From Terriglobia bacterium (GTDB lineage: Bacteria; Acidobacteriota; UBA6911), in NCBI GenBank assembly GCA_020072565.1, contig JAIQGI010000030.1, positions 1 to 64,000 on the forward strand: a stretch of DNA of 64,000 nucleotides, in the 5' to 3' direction. A model generated the notes under the pieces. That model saw only the letters and a list, made by a program, of their open reading frames with translations, did not search any database and had not been told where the DNA came from. Position numbers and translations under genes: made by a program. Of this stretch, positions 17,605-26,724 are shown piece after piece. Within the stretch, counting starts at the first letter, position 1; each line of letters starts with the position of its first letter.

Positions 17605-18906
17605 ATGGCTAATCTCACCAAACGTTGCACAACTCTTCTTGCAGGTATGGCACTGATCGCCGCGGTCTTTTCCCTCTCTGCGGCGGACAACCGCGCCTAC
17701 GTGATCCAGAATGCCAAGGTGTTCACCCTCTCTTCGGCAGGAACTCTGGAGAAAGCATCCGTGCTCGTGGTAGACGGCAAGATCGCTGCTGTCGGCAAGA
17801 CAATCAAAGTGCCGGCGGGAGCGCAGATTATCAAAGGAGAAGGACTGGAGGTCTACCCGGGCATGGTAAATGCCTGGGGCAACATCGGGCTCACTGAGAT
17901 AGGATCGGTCGATGTCATGAACGATTCCGCCGATCTCGGCAATTTCAAGCCGCAGCTGTTGGCCTTCAGCGCCGTTCACCCCGCCAGCGAGATGATCCCC
18001 GTAGCACGGGTGAACGGCATTACTGCCGCAATCAGCGCGCCGTCGGGGGGCATGATTGCCGGACAGGCAGCGCTGCTCCACCTGGACGGGTGGACTGCCG
18101 ATGAAATGGCGGTGCTCAAATCCGCCGGCATGGTTCTCGCCCTTCCCAGCAGCGGAGGCGGCAGAGGCGGACGCGGCGGCGCCCCTGGAACCCCGCCAAC
18201 AGGCGAAGCCGCTCGCGGGAGTCAGCAGCAACAGCAGATCAACGAACTTTCCGAACTGCTGGAGAAGGCTCGTCATTATGCCAAGGCGCGTGAGACCAAT
18301 CCGGCAACGGAACGCGACCGCCAGCTCGATGCCCTGATCCCGGTCGTTTCGGGAAAAATGACGGTCTTCATGCAGGCCCAGACCGCGCGCGACATACGCA
18401 ACGCTGTCGAGTTTGCCCGCAAGGAAAAATTGAAGTTCGTAATTCAGGGTGGCCGCGAGGTGAATAAGGTGGCCGACCTGCTCAAAAAAGAGAACGTTCC
18501 GGTTATCCTGGATTCAATTGTGGCGCTTCCGACGCGCCAGGACGATCCGTATGATGCCAGATTCACATTGCCGAAGGAGCTGGCTGCCGCGGGGGTGAAG
18601 TTCGCACTGACCTCCCCGAGCGCGGCGGACGTGCGCAACCTGCCTTACGAGGCAGGATTTGCGCAAGCCTACGGGCTTTCTCACGAGGAAGCCCTGAAAG
18701 CTGTCATACTGAATCCGGCAGAGATTCTCGGGGTTGCCGACAAGATCGGCACGATCGAACCGGGAAAAATCGCCGACCTGGTCGTTACCGATGGCGATCT
18801 GTTGGAGATCAGAACCCAGGTGAAAAACCTGTTCATCTCCGGCAGAGACATCAGCCTGGAGACCAAGCACACCCTTCTCTACAAGAAATATATGGAGAGG
18901 AAGTAA
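17605..18906 (+). CDS. Secreted amidohydrolase-like protein, degenerate paralogue
   Basis: Third member of the operon, 12 bases after the second. Signal peptide MANLTKRCTTLLAGMALIAA, then the sandwich strands (IQNAKVFTL, GKIAAVGKTIKVPAGA). The HxH motif is replaced by YPGMVNAWGNIGL, and the later positions that should bind metal read VFMQAQ and FVIQGG. The closing block AEILGVADKIGTIEPGKIADLVVTDGD is intact, so the fold is kept. A Gly-rich insert (SGGGRGGRGGAPG) matches that of the first gene. The length is 433 residues; GGAAAAAAACC leader as ribosome site. Confidence 0.85.
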   Translation: MANLTKRCTTLLAGMALIAAVFSLSAADNRAYVIQNAKVFTLSSAGTLEKASVLVVDGKIAAVGKTIKVPAGAQIIKGEGLEVYPGMVNAWGNIGLTEIGSVDVMNDSADLGNFKPQLLAFSAVHPASEMIPVARVNGITAAISAPSGGMIAGQAALLHLDGWTADEMAVLKSAGMVLALPSSGGGRGGRGGAPGTPPTGEAARGSQQQQQINELSELLEKARHYAKARETNPATERDRQLDALIPVVSGKMTVFMQAQTARDIRNAVEFARKEKLKFVIQGGREVNKVADLLKKENVPVILDSIVALPTRQDDPYDARFTLPKELAAAGVKFALTSPSAADVRNLPYEAGFAQAYGLSHEEALKAVILNPAEILGVADKIGTIEPGKIADLVVTDGDLLEIRTQVKNLFISGRDISLETKHTLLYKKYMERK

Positions 18907-18923
18907 TCCGGGGAGAAGAAAAA

Positions 18924-18965
18924 TCTCAACGCGGAGGCCGCATTTCTGCGGCCTCCGCGTTGAGA
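18924..18965. terminator. Perfect 19-bp hairpin between convergent operons
   Basis: TCTCAACGCGGAGGCCGCA at 18924-18942 pairs perfectly with 18947-18965 across the loop TTTC. It lies between the plus-strand amidohydrolase operon and the minus-strand transporter operon, so it can terminate both. An A-run precedes it on the plus strand (T-run on the minus strand). Its arms also match the dispersed CTCTGCGT repeat family. Confidence 0.75.
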
Positions 18966-18981
18966 GCTTAAATCCGTGGAA

Positions 18982-20226
18982 CTACTCGTAACGCAGACAC
19001 TCGATCGGATCCAGGTTGGACGCCTGCACCGCGGGATAGATCCCGAAGACCAGGCCGACCATTGTGCTCACTCCGAAAGAGAGGGTGATGGATGACCACA
19101 GAATGATCGTGGTCCAACCCGCGAACATAGCGATCATCTTCGAGGTGCCCCATCCCAGTCCGATGCCGATGAGCCCGCCTGCGAGACTGAGCGCCACCGC
19201 TTCCGAAATAAACTGCATGCGGATATCGGCCTTACGGGCGCCGATGGCGCGCCGCAGCCCGATTTCACTGGTGCGCTCGAGCACGGAGGCCAGCATGATG
19301 TTCATGATGCCGATGCCGCCGACGAGAAGCGAAATGCTGGCGATAGCTCCCATCACGATATTGAAGATCGCCTGTGTTTTCTGACTCTGCTCAAGCAGCT
19401 TCTCGGGCACCACGAGCGAGAAGTCATCCACATAACGATGCATTGTGGACATAAGGCTGTTGATCGATGCCGACTGGTCCTTGATGTCCACTCCCGGTTC
19501 ATTCGGAACCTGGACCACGACTTCGTTGAGCTGGTTCTCGAGCGCGTCGACGTCGAATTTCTTGATGGACGTGTAGATGGGAATGCAGATATCGTTGTTG
19601 GGATTCTGAATCTTGACTCCCTCGAACTCTTTCTTGGTTCCCACGGTCATATCCGCCAGGACTCCGACGACCGTTAGCCACTGATCGTTGATCTTGAGCC
19701 GTTGCCCGACTGCGCTGCCGAAGCCGAAGAGCTTTTGCTTCGCCGTGATTCCCAGCACGCAAACCTGGTTCTCCGCCTCGTCATCGAAGGGAAGGAAGAA
19801 AGTCCCCTCAAGAAGCTTGAGGTTGTTGATTTCGGCATAGGTGCTGCTGACGCCCAGCACGCGGCTGTCGCTGCGCCCCCTTTCCGAAACCACCTGCCAG
19901 GACTTGACGATGCGCTTGGCCGAAACCAGCGGCCTCGGGCGCACAACCGCCTCGATCGCCTCGACGTCGCGCATGTGCAGCCCGAGAGATTCGGTCCGGA
20001 TCTGTTTCAGCTCTTCCTGTTTGAAATCCTTGGCCGAAATGATGATGTTGCGGATGCCGAAGCTCTCGATCGTCTTCAAGCTCTCGCTCTCGGCGCCGGC
20101 ACCGATCGACAGCATCGCGATGACCGCGCTGACGCCGAAGATCATCCCCAGCATGGTCAGAAAGGAGCGCAGCTTGCGCCGGCCCAGGTTCTGCAGAGCG
20201 ACTTTAATACTCTCCATCATAAACAT
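18982..20226 (-). CDS. MacB-type ABC transporter permease
   Basis: Inner-membrane permease of the MacB/FtsX class. N-terminal helix in the SFLTMLGMIFGVSAVIAMLSIG segment, a periplasmic MacB_PCD-like domain at about 45-280, then three C-terminal membrane segments starting VMGAIASISLLVGGIGIMNIM, with the conserved ERTSEIGLRRAIGARK coupling loop. The length is 414 residues. Last gene of an operon with three HlyD-type adaptors. The ATPase subunit is absent from the neighbourhood, so it must be supplied from elsewhere. Confidence 0.92.
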   Translation of the reverse strand: MFMMESIKVALQNLGRRKLRSFLTMLGMIFGVSAVIAMLSIGAGAESESLKTIESFGIRNIIISAKDFKQEELKQIRTESLGLHMRDVEAIEAVVRPRPLVSAKRIVKSWQVVSERGRSDSRVLGVSSTYAEINNLKLLEGTFFLPFDDEAENQVCVLGITAKQKLFGFGSAVGQRLKINDQWLTVVGVLADMTVGTKKEFEGVKIQNPNNDICIPIYTSIKKFDVDALENQLNEVVVQVPNEPGVDIKDQSASINSLMSTMHRYVDDFSLVVPEKLLEQSQKTQAIFNIVMGAIASISLLVGGIGIMNIMLASVLERTSEIGLRRAIGARKADIRMQFISEAVALSLAGGLIGIGLGWGTSKMIAMFAGWTTIILWSSITLSFGVSTMVGLVFGIYPAVQASNLDPIECLRYE

Positions 20227-20252
20227 AATCTATGGGTCCTTCTTCAGTCTGG

Positions 20253-21728
20253 TTAGCGTCCTCGACCACCACCGCCGCCGCCACCGCCGCCATAACCACC
20301 ACCACCGCCGCCGTAGCCGCCACCGCCGCCGCCACCGCGATCCAGCTGCATCATCTGCCCGGGTCCGCCCCTGCCCCTGCCCTGCTGGGACGCGGAGGCT
20401 TTGCTGAAATCAGGCAGCTTCAACTGTTTCTGTTCGAACGGATTTCTCAGCGCGATCAGTTCCTTATCGTTCACTCCGCTCAGGATCGTCGCCTGGCCGT
20501 GCTTTCCCAGGCCGATCACCACAGCTCTCTTCTCGTAGCCATCGCCTTTCCTGATGTAGACGATAGCCTGGTCATTTTTAAAGTCAATCGCGCTGGAAGG
20601 CACCATAAAGCAGGATTCATATCTCTCCAGGATCACTCTGGCCTGCAGTGCCATTCCGGGCTTGATCAGGTGAAGATAGGGCCCGGCATCGCGGATGGTC
20701 ACGTCGCACGTGAAATACTTGAGCGGCGAGTTCCGCTCCAACGATGATGCCAGAGACGAGACCGTGCGCACTTCGCCGTGAAATTCCCTATCGGAAAGCG
20801 CATCCAACCTGATAGTTACCGGCTTTCCCTTGGCCAGGTTGCCGGCTTCTTTTTCGAGCACATAGATCCTGGCCTGCAGAGCATTCAGGTCGACCAGATC
20901 AATCATGACCTGCCCTGCCTGGCTGTTATCTCCGACCTTGGGATCGACCCTGCGGTCCCGCCGGTAGACGACGAGCCCTGCTTTAGGTGCAGGCAACTGC
21001 ATGACAGCGAGGGTCTGATTGATGATATCTACCTCAGTTTGGGCCCGGTTTCTGGCGATCGTTGTAACCTGCTCCTGGGAGCGGTTGATGCGCTTCTGAA
21101 CCTTCCCCTTGGCCGCGAGGTTTTCGATTTTTGATTTCGCAAAATCCGCGTTGAGCTGAGCATTGATGATCTCCCACGACGAGAAGATCATAGGATCCTC
21201 CGCCTGGGTCGACTTCGTGTACTCGTAGTCCATCTGCGCAGTGGTGAGATCGATACCCATGCTCTTTTCGTTCAACTGCCGGTTGCCAGTATCGATCCTG
21301 GTATTCAACGCGTTGGACGTGAGCGTGTTGTTCTGCTGCTCGAGGTTCAGCTGCATATCCGTGCTGTCGTAACGTATCAGTGGATCACCCTGGTTCACCA
21401 TGGTACCTTCGGGAATCAGCCATGCCACCTTGAGTGTGCCGGAGCGAGTACTGGGCGTCGCTACCGGAACACTCTCGAGCCCGACGATTTCACCATTGGC
21501 CTGCACCTCGAGCTGCAGGGGGCCCCGCTCCAGACTCAACACGGGAATCGGCTCTTCGTCTTTAGACAGGGCGAGCACCTTGTTGATCTTCGTCATGATC
21601 TCATTTTTGTATTTCACGACGCCCACCACGGCGCCGATGAGGATGAGAATGCCGACCACCCTCAAGATCAGCCGAGCCGGCCCCTTTTTCCTTATGTCAT
21701 CATCCCGATCGTGATATACCATGATCAA
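20253..21728 (-). CDS. HlyD/RND-type periplasmic adaptor with Gly-rich tail
   Basis: Periplasmic adaptor linking an inner-membrane transporter to an outer-membrane channel. N-terminal membrane anchor (LILRVVGILILIGAVVGVV), beta-barrel/lipoyl half-motifs (GPLQLEVQANGEIVGLESVPVATPS and QLPAPKAGLVVY), a coiled-coil hairpin at about 120-230 and a C-terminal domain. The last 45 residues are almost pure Gly with Tyr and Arg, encoded by CCACCGCCGCC-type DNA near 20262-20337. The length is 491 residues. It lies 2 bases downstream of the next adaptor gene in the operon. Confidence 0.88.
   Translation of the reverse strand: MIMVYHDRDDDIRKKGPARLILRVVGILILIGAVVGVVKYKNEIMTKINKVLALSKDEEPIPVLSLERGPLQLEVQANGEIVGLESVPVATPSTRSGTLKVAWLIPEGTMVNQGDPLIRYDSTDMQLNLEQQNNTLTSNALNTRIDTGNRQLNEKSMGIDLTTAQMDYEYTKSTQAEDPMIFSSWEIINAQLNADFAKSKIENLAAKGKVQKRINRSQEQVTTIARNRAQTEVDIINQTLAVMQLPAPKAGLVVYRRDRRVDPKVGDNSQAGQVMIDLVDLNALQARIYVLEKEAGNLAKGKPVTIRLDALSDREFHGEVRTVSSLASSLERNSPLKYFTCDVTIRDAGPYLHLIKPGMALQARVILERYESCFMVPSSAIDFKNDQAIVYIRKGDGYEKRAVVIGLGKHGQATILSGVNDKELIALRNPFEQKQLKLPDFSKASASQQGRGRGGPGQMMQLDRGGGGGGGYGGGGGGYGGGGGGGGGRGR
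20262..20337. repeat. CCACCGCCGCC low-complexity tract
   Basis: Tandem-like CCACCGCCGCC and CCACCACC units encode the Gly-rich tail of the adaptor on the minus strand. Slippage at such a tract could vary the tail length between strains. Confidence 0.6.
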
Positions 21729-21730
21729 CC

Positions 21731-22960
21731 TCAGATTTTGGGTTTGGAACGAATCTGCTCTTTTTCTCCCAGGCCCGCCCTTACAACCGCCAACTCCTCA
21801 TCGTTGGCCTGGAGTTCAATCTGGCGCCATTGGAAGTCTTTCTTGACCGGATCATAAACCTGCACGTACGAGCCCCCGTTCCGCTCCTGGATGCAGCCCA
21901 AGGGAATGGCCAGAGCCTGCGAGATTATGCCGACCTGGATCTGAACATTCGCGCTCATTCCGGGCCGCAGGAGTGAAAGATCCTGCCCCGGATCGAGCTC
22001 GACGCGCGCCTCGGCGATCTTCTGGGCCCGATCGTAGCTAGCCTGCTTGAGGATCGCGCTCATATCGATGACCTTGCCGTCGAATGCCAGGCCTTGGAGA
22101 GCCGGCACGGTGATGCGGGCCTTTTGGCCGATCCGGACTTTCCCGGCGTCGATCTCGTCCACCAGGACCTTGACGCGCATGGTGGAGAGATCCGGAATCT
22201 CGAGTACCGGGTTCATCGGAGTGACGTTCGAGCCCAGCGCGGGAGGTTCATTGTTAAAATCGCGTTTATAGATAACCACGCCGGCCACGGGCGCCCGGAC
22301 AGTGAGCGAGTCCATGGTGTCGAGCAGGTCTTCCATCTGCTTTTTGGTATGCGCCTCGCTGCTGCGCGCAATCTGCATATCAAGGCGGGCGCTTTCATCC
22401 ATGTACTTGATTTTCCTCTCGAGCATGTCCACCTGGGTCTGCTTCATATCCCTTTGAAGCTTGGTGATGGCGATGGTAAGCGCGCTCTCGAGTTCGGCCT
22501 GCTGACTGAGCTTGAGTTTGAGGTTTTCCAGATCGGCCTTGGATTGATCCAGATTGAGCTTGTTGTCGCGCACCTGGCTGTCATATCTGGAGCGGTTTTG
22601 CTGATACGTCTCCTGATAGCGCTGAAAGGAGGTCTGGGCGTCCCGCAAACGCCTGCTGAAATCGGCGCCGTCAAACTCCAGGAGAAAGTCGCCTTCAGAT
22701 ACCTGGCTCCCCTCGTCGACCATGCGAACCAGCTTGAAACTTCTGGTGTCCCCGACCAGGGGAGGCGTGACGGCCTGGCTGGATCTGGCTTCCAGCAGCC
22801 CCGAGGAGACCACGATCTGCGGAAAGTCGACACGCGGCACTGTGACAAGATCCTTCTCGCTTACTACCACCGAGGCCGTGGTGGACCGGTAAAACCAGAT
22901 TCCGGCCGCAACCACGATGACCAGGCCGATCAGTATTGCAATGGGCTTCTTGGATTTCAT
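21731..22960 (-). CDS. HlyD-type periplasmic adaptor
   Basis: Second adaptor of the operon, 409 residues. Membrane anchor PIAILIGLVIVVAAGIWFY, lipoyl half-motifs around the hairpin (VDEGSQVSEGDFLLEFDG and VRAPVAGVVIYKRDFNNEP), a long coiled coil at about 100-215, and the barrel part (VLVDEIDAGKVRIGQKARITV). It differs clearly in sequence from its two neighbours, so these are not recent duplicates. Four bases separate it from the upstream adaptor gene. Confidence 0.9.
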   Translation of the reverse strand: MKSKKPIAILIGLVIVVAAGIWFYRSTTASVVVSEKDLVTVPRVDFPQIVVSSGLLEARSSQAVTPPLVGDTRSFKLVRMVDEGSQVSEGDFLLEFDGADFSRRLRDAQTSFQRYQETYQQNRSRYDSQVRDNKLNLDQSKADLENLKLKLSQQAELESALTIAITKLQRDMKQTQVDMLERKIKYMDESARLDMQIARSSEAHTKKQMEDLLDTMDSLTVRAPVAGVVIYKRDFNNEPPALGSNVTPMNPVLEIPDLSTMRVKVLVDEIDAGKVRIGQKARITVPALQGLAFDGKVIDMSAILKQASYDRAQKIAEARVELDPGQDLSLLRPGMSANVQIQVGIISQALAIPLGCIQERNGGSYVQVYDPVKKDFQWRQIELQANDEELAVVRAGLGEKEQIRSKPKI

Positions 22961-22963
22961 TGG

Positions 22964-24268
22964 TTATTCTCCCAAGGTCTTCTGAACCGGAAGCAGGCGA
23001 TCTCCGAGGCTCACTCCCGAAAGGATCTGAACCATCTGGTCGCCGAAAACGCCGACCTTCACCAATTCTCTAGTTGGAGGAGTCTTGGGCCCCGTTTCTT
23101 TGAGCACATAATATCGGCCCTGACCGTCCAGAGCCAGCTGCTGGCGAGGGATCGCGATTACACCGGCCGCCATCGACAAGACGACTTCCGCGCGGGCGGT
23201 CATGCCGGGTTTCATCACATTCAGATCCACGCCATCGAGAGGGATCATGGCCTTGAATACTTTCTGCGTAGTGGCAAATCCCTTTTTCCCTGCCACGCTG
23301 GTAAGCGATGCGATCTTGCCGCGCCAGGACTTGGCCGGAACCGCATCGAGGTGAATCTCGCAGGCCATGCCGGGCGTGAGGAACTGGAGTTCGGTGTCAT
23401 AGACGAATCCGGCGACCCTCATCCCTGAAAGGTCCGGCAAGGTAATGATGGTTTGACCCGGAAAGGCCATGTCTCCCACCTGGTATTTGCGGTTGCTTGC
23501 CCAGTTGTCGCCGTAAATGACCACGCCGTCCTGAGGCGCATCCACCGACAAAATCGCCAGGTCGTTCTGCATTCTCTTCAGCACGATTTCCAGCTGAGAT
23601 CTGGAGATTTCCTTCAGGCGAATCTGGGAATCGTAGTTGGCCTCGAAGTTCGCCAATTGCTCTTTCGCCTTGGTGAGGGCCAGTTTCGCCTTCTCATAAT
23701 CGTTCTGGTACTTCAGGTAGGTGTTGTTTGGCTGAAGTTCCACGGGAATGTCGGCGTTGAGCTTGGTAATCTTGAGGTTACCCTCGGCCTGGGCGACGGA
23801 ATTGAGAAGGTCGCATCTCTGGGCCTCGAGATCCTTTTTCTGCTTCTCAATACCCAGAGCAGCCTCGTCTAACTGACGCTGCTGATCGGTCATCTGGCTG
23901 AGCAGCGCCGAGGCATCAAACTCGACCAGTTTCTCCCCTTTCTTGATGGGTTTGCCCTCCTCGGCCAGGAATGTGATGGCGTTGGCGGCGCTGGCTTTGG
24001 TGGCAGGCGCTTGTATGTCCAGAGACCGCGCTGCCTGAAGCTCACCCGTGATGAGGATGGTTCTGGTAACATCGGCATTGGAGACGGTATAAACAGAAGG
24101 TGCCGGTATAACAGGAGCCTTCGCTTCAGGCAAGTTTCCGCTTTTGGGCGCGGGCGCCTGCGCTGTCGTGGTACTGAGCCACCGACCGCCGATCAGTACC
24201 AGAACTCCCGCCAGGAGGGCCGGGAGAATCCAAAGCCATCGTCGCTGAGTATTCTTGGATATTGCAGC
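22964..24268 (-). CDS. HlyD-type periplasmic adaptor
   Basis: Third adaptor, 434 residues from the ATG at 24268. Anchor LWILPALLAGVLVLIGG, then a Pro/Ala segment, a first lipoyl half-motif (GKPIKKGEKLVEFDASALL), a coiled-coil hairpin, VDAPQDGVVIYGDNWAS and a C-terminal barrel with MKPGMTARAEVVLSM. The open frame extends seven codons upstream. Having three different adaptors for one permease is unusual; hetero-oligomeric adaptor rings are one explanation (inference). Confidence 0.88.
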   Translation of the reverse strand, partial: AAISKNTQRRWLWILPALLAGVLVLIGGRWLSTTTAQAPAPKSGNLPEAKAPVIPAPSVYTVSNADVTRTILITGELQAARSLDIQAPATKASAANAITFLAEEGKPIKKGEKLVEFDASALLSQMTDQQRQLDEAALGIEKQKKDLEAQRCDLLNSVAQAEGNLKITKLNADIPVELQPNNTYLKYQNDYEKAKLALTKAKEQLANFEANYDSQIRLKEISRSQLEIVLKRMQNDLAILSVDAPQDGVVIYGDNWASNRKYQVGDMAFPGQTIITLPDLSGMRVAGFVYDTELQFLTPGMACEIHLDAVPAKSWRGKIASLTSVAGKKGFATTQKVFKAMIPLDGVDLNVMKPGMTARAEVVLSMAAGVIAIPRQQLALDGQGRYYVLKETGPKTPPTRELVKVGVFGDQMVQILSGVSLGDRLLPVQKTLGE

Positions 24269-24315
24269 CATAGTCTTCTTGAACCTCACGATGTTATCGG
24301 GCCAGATTCACAGGT

Positions 24316-25536
24316 CTAGTTTCGAGAAGCATTGTTCACCCGGATGTTCTCCGGCGGCTTCTGTGCCTTGACCCACGTCTGCCAGTCTCTCTCAATCTGG
24401 TCGAAATCGTTACCGAGGAAACCCTGCACGACCAACAGAGATTCTTTTCCCTTCACGTTCTGCTGGACTACTTCTTTCACCTTGTCGACGCCGACCTTCT
24501 CGATCAAATAATTGAAAAACGTTGCCGCCTGACCGTCGAACAGCATCCGGTCCTGAACGTCCTTGGGCAGAACTCTGCCGGCGCCTCCGCCACCACCGCG
24601 ACCACCGCCGCCTGACCCACCCGCTGCACCCATCATGACCATGCCGGGATTGCCTCCGCCGCCGCCAGCGCCGCCCCCTCCGCCACCGCCACCCGAAGCC
24701 GAATCCTGTCCGGCAACGAAGGGCCGATTCATGGAGAGAACATCATCGAGCGCAAAGGCCTCTTCCAGGTGGTCCTGCAAGAAACGCAAGTTGGAGTTCG
24801 CGGTCCCGGTGGCATGAGCGACCAGGGCTATATCGAGCCAGTCCACGAGCGGGCTTCGACCCATGTCATCGAGGCGCGAGGTTCTAAAAGGCTTGCTCGT
24901 GGGGAGGGTCGTCATCAGGGTTGCGTATCCTACATTCGAAGCGAGCGTCGTCGCAGTACGCGCTTCCTGTGCCGCCCTGAAATCGGGAGACTGGCCGCCG
25001 CGCTGCCCGCCCGGTCCGCCTTGATCCTGGCCCCCCCGCTGCCGTCCGGCCTGTGCCCCGGCCTGATCTTGGCCGCTACGCCCTCCACCGCGGCCGCTCT
25101 GTGCGCCTTGCCCGCCGCGGCCGCCCTGCGCGGCCTGGTCGGTCTGGCCGTTCTGCGCATTCAGGGCCTGCGCCGCCTGCATCCGGGCCTGCCTCTCCTC
25201 ACGCTGCGCCTCGGGGGTCAACTGGATCAAGTACCACTTGTACCCGAGTTTGAACGCGCGCACGTCATAGACGGAGTCCTTCTGCACAAGCGTCGAGCAA
25301 ACAAATACGGCTCCATTCGCCAGATCGGTGCCCAGAAAATCGGCAAGCTTCCGACGTGCTTCCGTCACCGGCTTCACGAACGGCTCGATGTCGCTCTGGT
25401 TGCTGGCATAGAAGTCGACGCCGGGAGCTATGTCCTTGAAAATTTTGAAGTTCTTGCTGAAAGGATTTCCCTGTGCCAGGCTGACACTGGCGAAAAGAGT
25501 CAGGCAAACCGCGGCAGTTATGAGTCGCTGTATCAT
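24316..25536 (-). CDS. Exported Gly-rich protein of unknown function
   Basis: Signal peptide MIQRLITAAVCLTLFASVSLA from the ATG at 25536 (five codons inside the longer open frame). The middle contains two Gly/Gln/Arg-rich tracts (about residues 135-190 and 285-320). The C-terminal part, DGQAATFFNYLIEKVG with FGNDFDQIERDWQTWV, resembles the end of peptidase-MA-like/DUF1570 proteins, but no HExxH zinc motif is visible, so I do not assign a protease. It is the first gene of the adaptor-permease operon and shares its Gly-rich habit with proteins on both sides of the terminator. The length is 406 residues. Confidence 0.7.
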   Translation of the reverse strand: MIQRLITAAVCLTLFASVSLAQGNPFSKNFKIFKDIAPGVDFYASNQSDIEPFVKPVTEARRKLADFLGTDLANGAVFVCSTLVQKDSVYDVRAFKLGYKWYLIQLTPEAQREERQARMQAAQALNAQNGQTDQAAQGGRGGQGAQSGRGGGRSGQDQAGAQAGRQRGGQDQGGPGGQRGGQSPDFRAAQEARTATTLASNVGYATLMTTLPTSKPFRTSRLDDMGRSPLVDWLDIALVAHATGTANSNLRFLQDHLEEAFALDDVLSMNRPFVAGQDSASGGGGGGGGAGGGGGNPGMVMMGAAGGSGGGGRGGGGGAGRVLPKDVQDRMLFDGQAATFFNYLIEKVGVDKVKEVVQQNVKGKESLLVVQGFLGNDFDQIERDWQTWVKAQKPPENIRVNNASRN

Positions 25537-25797
25537 AAAACTCCCCTGCAATTTGGAAAAAGGAGTCGCCTTACGACGTTAAGCGTAGCTTCCTGCTGAG
25601 CTTCGCCACGCCCCGGAATTGCCGGCGTGCATACCGGCACGCTGGTGCCTTCCTGGCGTCTTCCCGCAGATAATTACGTATTGATTCCGGGTCTGTTCCG
25701 CTTTTCCTGAGATCCGGATTAGAAAGCGGGAAAAAAAGTCCTGCATTCTCTGGTTTTGCCTGCCGGGGGGCGATCGCACCACCGGCATCTGGGGCAA

Positions 25798-26337
25798 CTA
25801 ACCGTTTCGCGACCCGTGAGCTTTCCGGCTCGGTCCTTGGAGCATGCGGGCCACCGAGGGAGGAATTTCCTCCTTGTTCGCCGAGAACAACTCGTGCACC
25901 AGTTGGGGCTTGCGAGCGGCGACATATTCCAACGCCCGGCAAGCAAAACTGCGCACCAGTTTGTCCTCATCAACCAGGCGAGCTTTCACATCGGCCAGGG
26001 AAAAAGAGGCGCGGCGCGGAAACTGCGAGATCACCTGACCCAGCGTGTAAAGCAGGTGCCATCGTACATATGCTGAATCATCCCCGAGCGCTTCCCGGAG
26101 CCGCTCCACATGCCGGACCAGGCGGGCCGGGTGTGATTCCGAGAGGCGCGCGAGCGTTGCTGCAGCTCGTCCCCGAATCAACCTCTCAGTATCCCTTAAC
26201 AAATCTACCAGTTCTTCCAGCCGGTGCGGATGATCCACAACCGTCCGGACCACCTCTGAAGTGCGCAATTTCGACAAGGGGACGACATTCTTTTTGCGAC
26301 CTCGTGAGGTACGGCGGTGAAAATCAGGTTTCATCAT
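25798..26337 (-). CDS. HEAT-like repeat protein
   Basis: Soluble helical-repeat protein of about 179 residues. At least three HEAT-like units are visible (DTERLIRGRAAATLARLSE, DDSAYVRWHLLYTLGQVI, DEDKLVRSFACRALEYVA), and the basic N terminus (RRTSRGRKKN) could touch nucleic acid or a partner. Such proteins act as scaffolds; no partner is obvious. The ATG pair at 26334/26337 is the likely start; the open frame reaches a GTG at 26412. Confidence 0.7.
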   Translation of the reverse strand: MMKPDFHRRTSRGRKKNVVPLSKLRTSEVVRTVVDHPHRLEELVDLLRDTERLIRGRAAATLARLSESHPARLVRHVERLREALGDDSAYVRWHLLYTLGQVISQFPRRASFSLADVKARLVDEDKLVRSFACRALEYVAARKPQLVHELFSANKEEIPPSVARMLQGPSRKAHGSRNG

Positions 26338-26724
26338 GCTCTGCCGCCCACCGCTGTCTGCTGCAGTCCCAATGCTCTTGACCCTGATTTCCTGCCCGGC
26401 CACCCGAGACACCGGTTGAAGACTGCGCGGTGAGATTCCTTGATCTTCATTATAGTACTACTGCGCAATGTTCTGAAACTTCCGCGACATGAGCGCGAGT
26501 CTAGACGTCCCGCAAGCGGGCGTGACCGCCATCAACCTGTTTGCATCACTCATGACGATTTGTGAATAAAATGCATTTTCAAACTTCAGTCGGCAGTATG
26601 ACGCGACAAGGGATCGATGTCAATCAAGCGATTCATGCGCGGAATCTCGAGGCCGCGGGCGCGTCGGACGCAGAGAATTCCTCAGTATTTCTCTGCGTCC
26701 GACGCGCCCTCTGCGTCGAGATTT
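26338..26724. other. Intergenic stretch with a dispersed repeat copy
   Basis: About 390 bases (311 if the GTG start of the HEAT-like gene is used). Positions 26660-26725 carry another copy of the repeat, with GTCGGACGCAGAGAATTC on one side and TTCTCTGCGTCCGACGCG on the other, forming an inverted pair, then CCCTCTGCGTCGAGATTTTT. I see no convincing gene in the rest. Confidence 0.5.

Noticed and set aside
17101-18276. 391-aa minus-strand ORF opposite the amidohydrolases
   Set aside because: Antisense shadow of two well-supported genes with ribosome sites and signal peptides.
20262-20337. CCACCGCCGCC tract as a CRISPR-like array
   Set aside because: The units are short, contiguous and in frame with a Gly-rich protein tail. 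No spacers are present.
22094-23428. 444-aa plus-strand ORF opposite two HlyD adaptors
   Set aside because: It spans two real genes and their junction on the other strand and has no protein-like motif.
24316-25536. Gly-rich exported protein as a zinc protease
   Set aside because: The C-terminal part resembles a peptidase-MA-like end, but no HExxH motif is visible.
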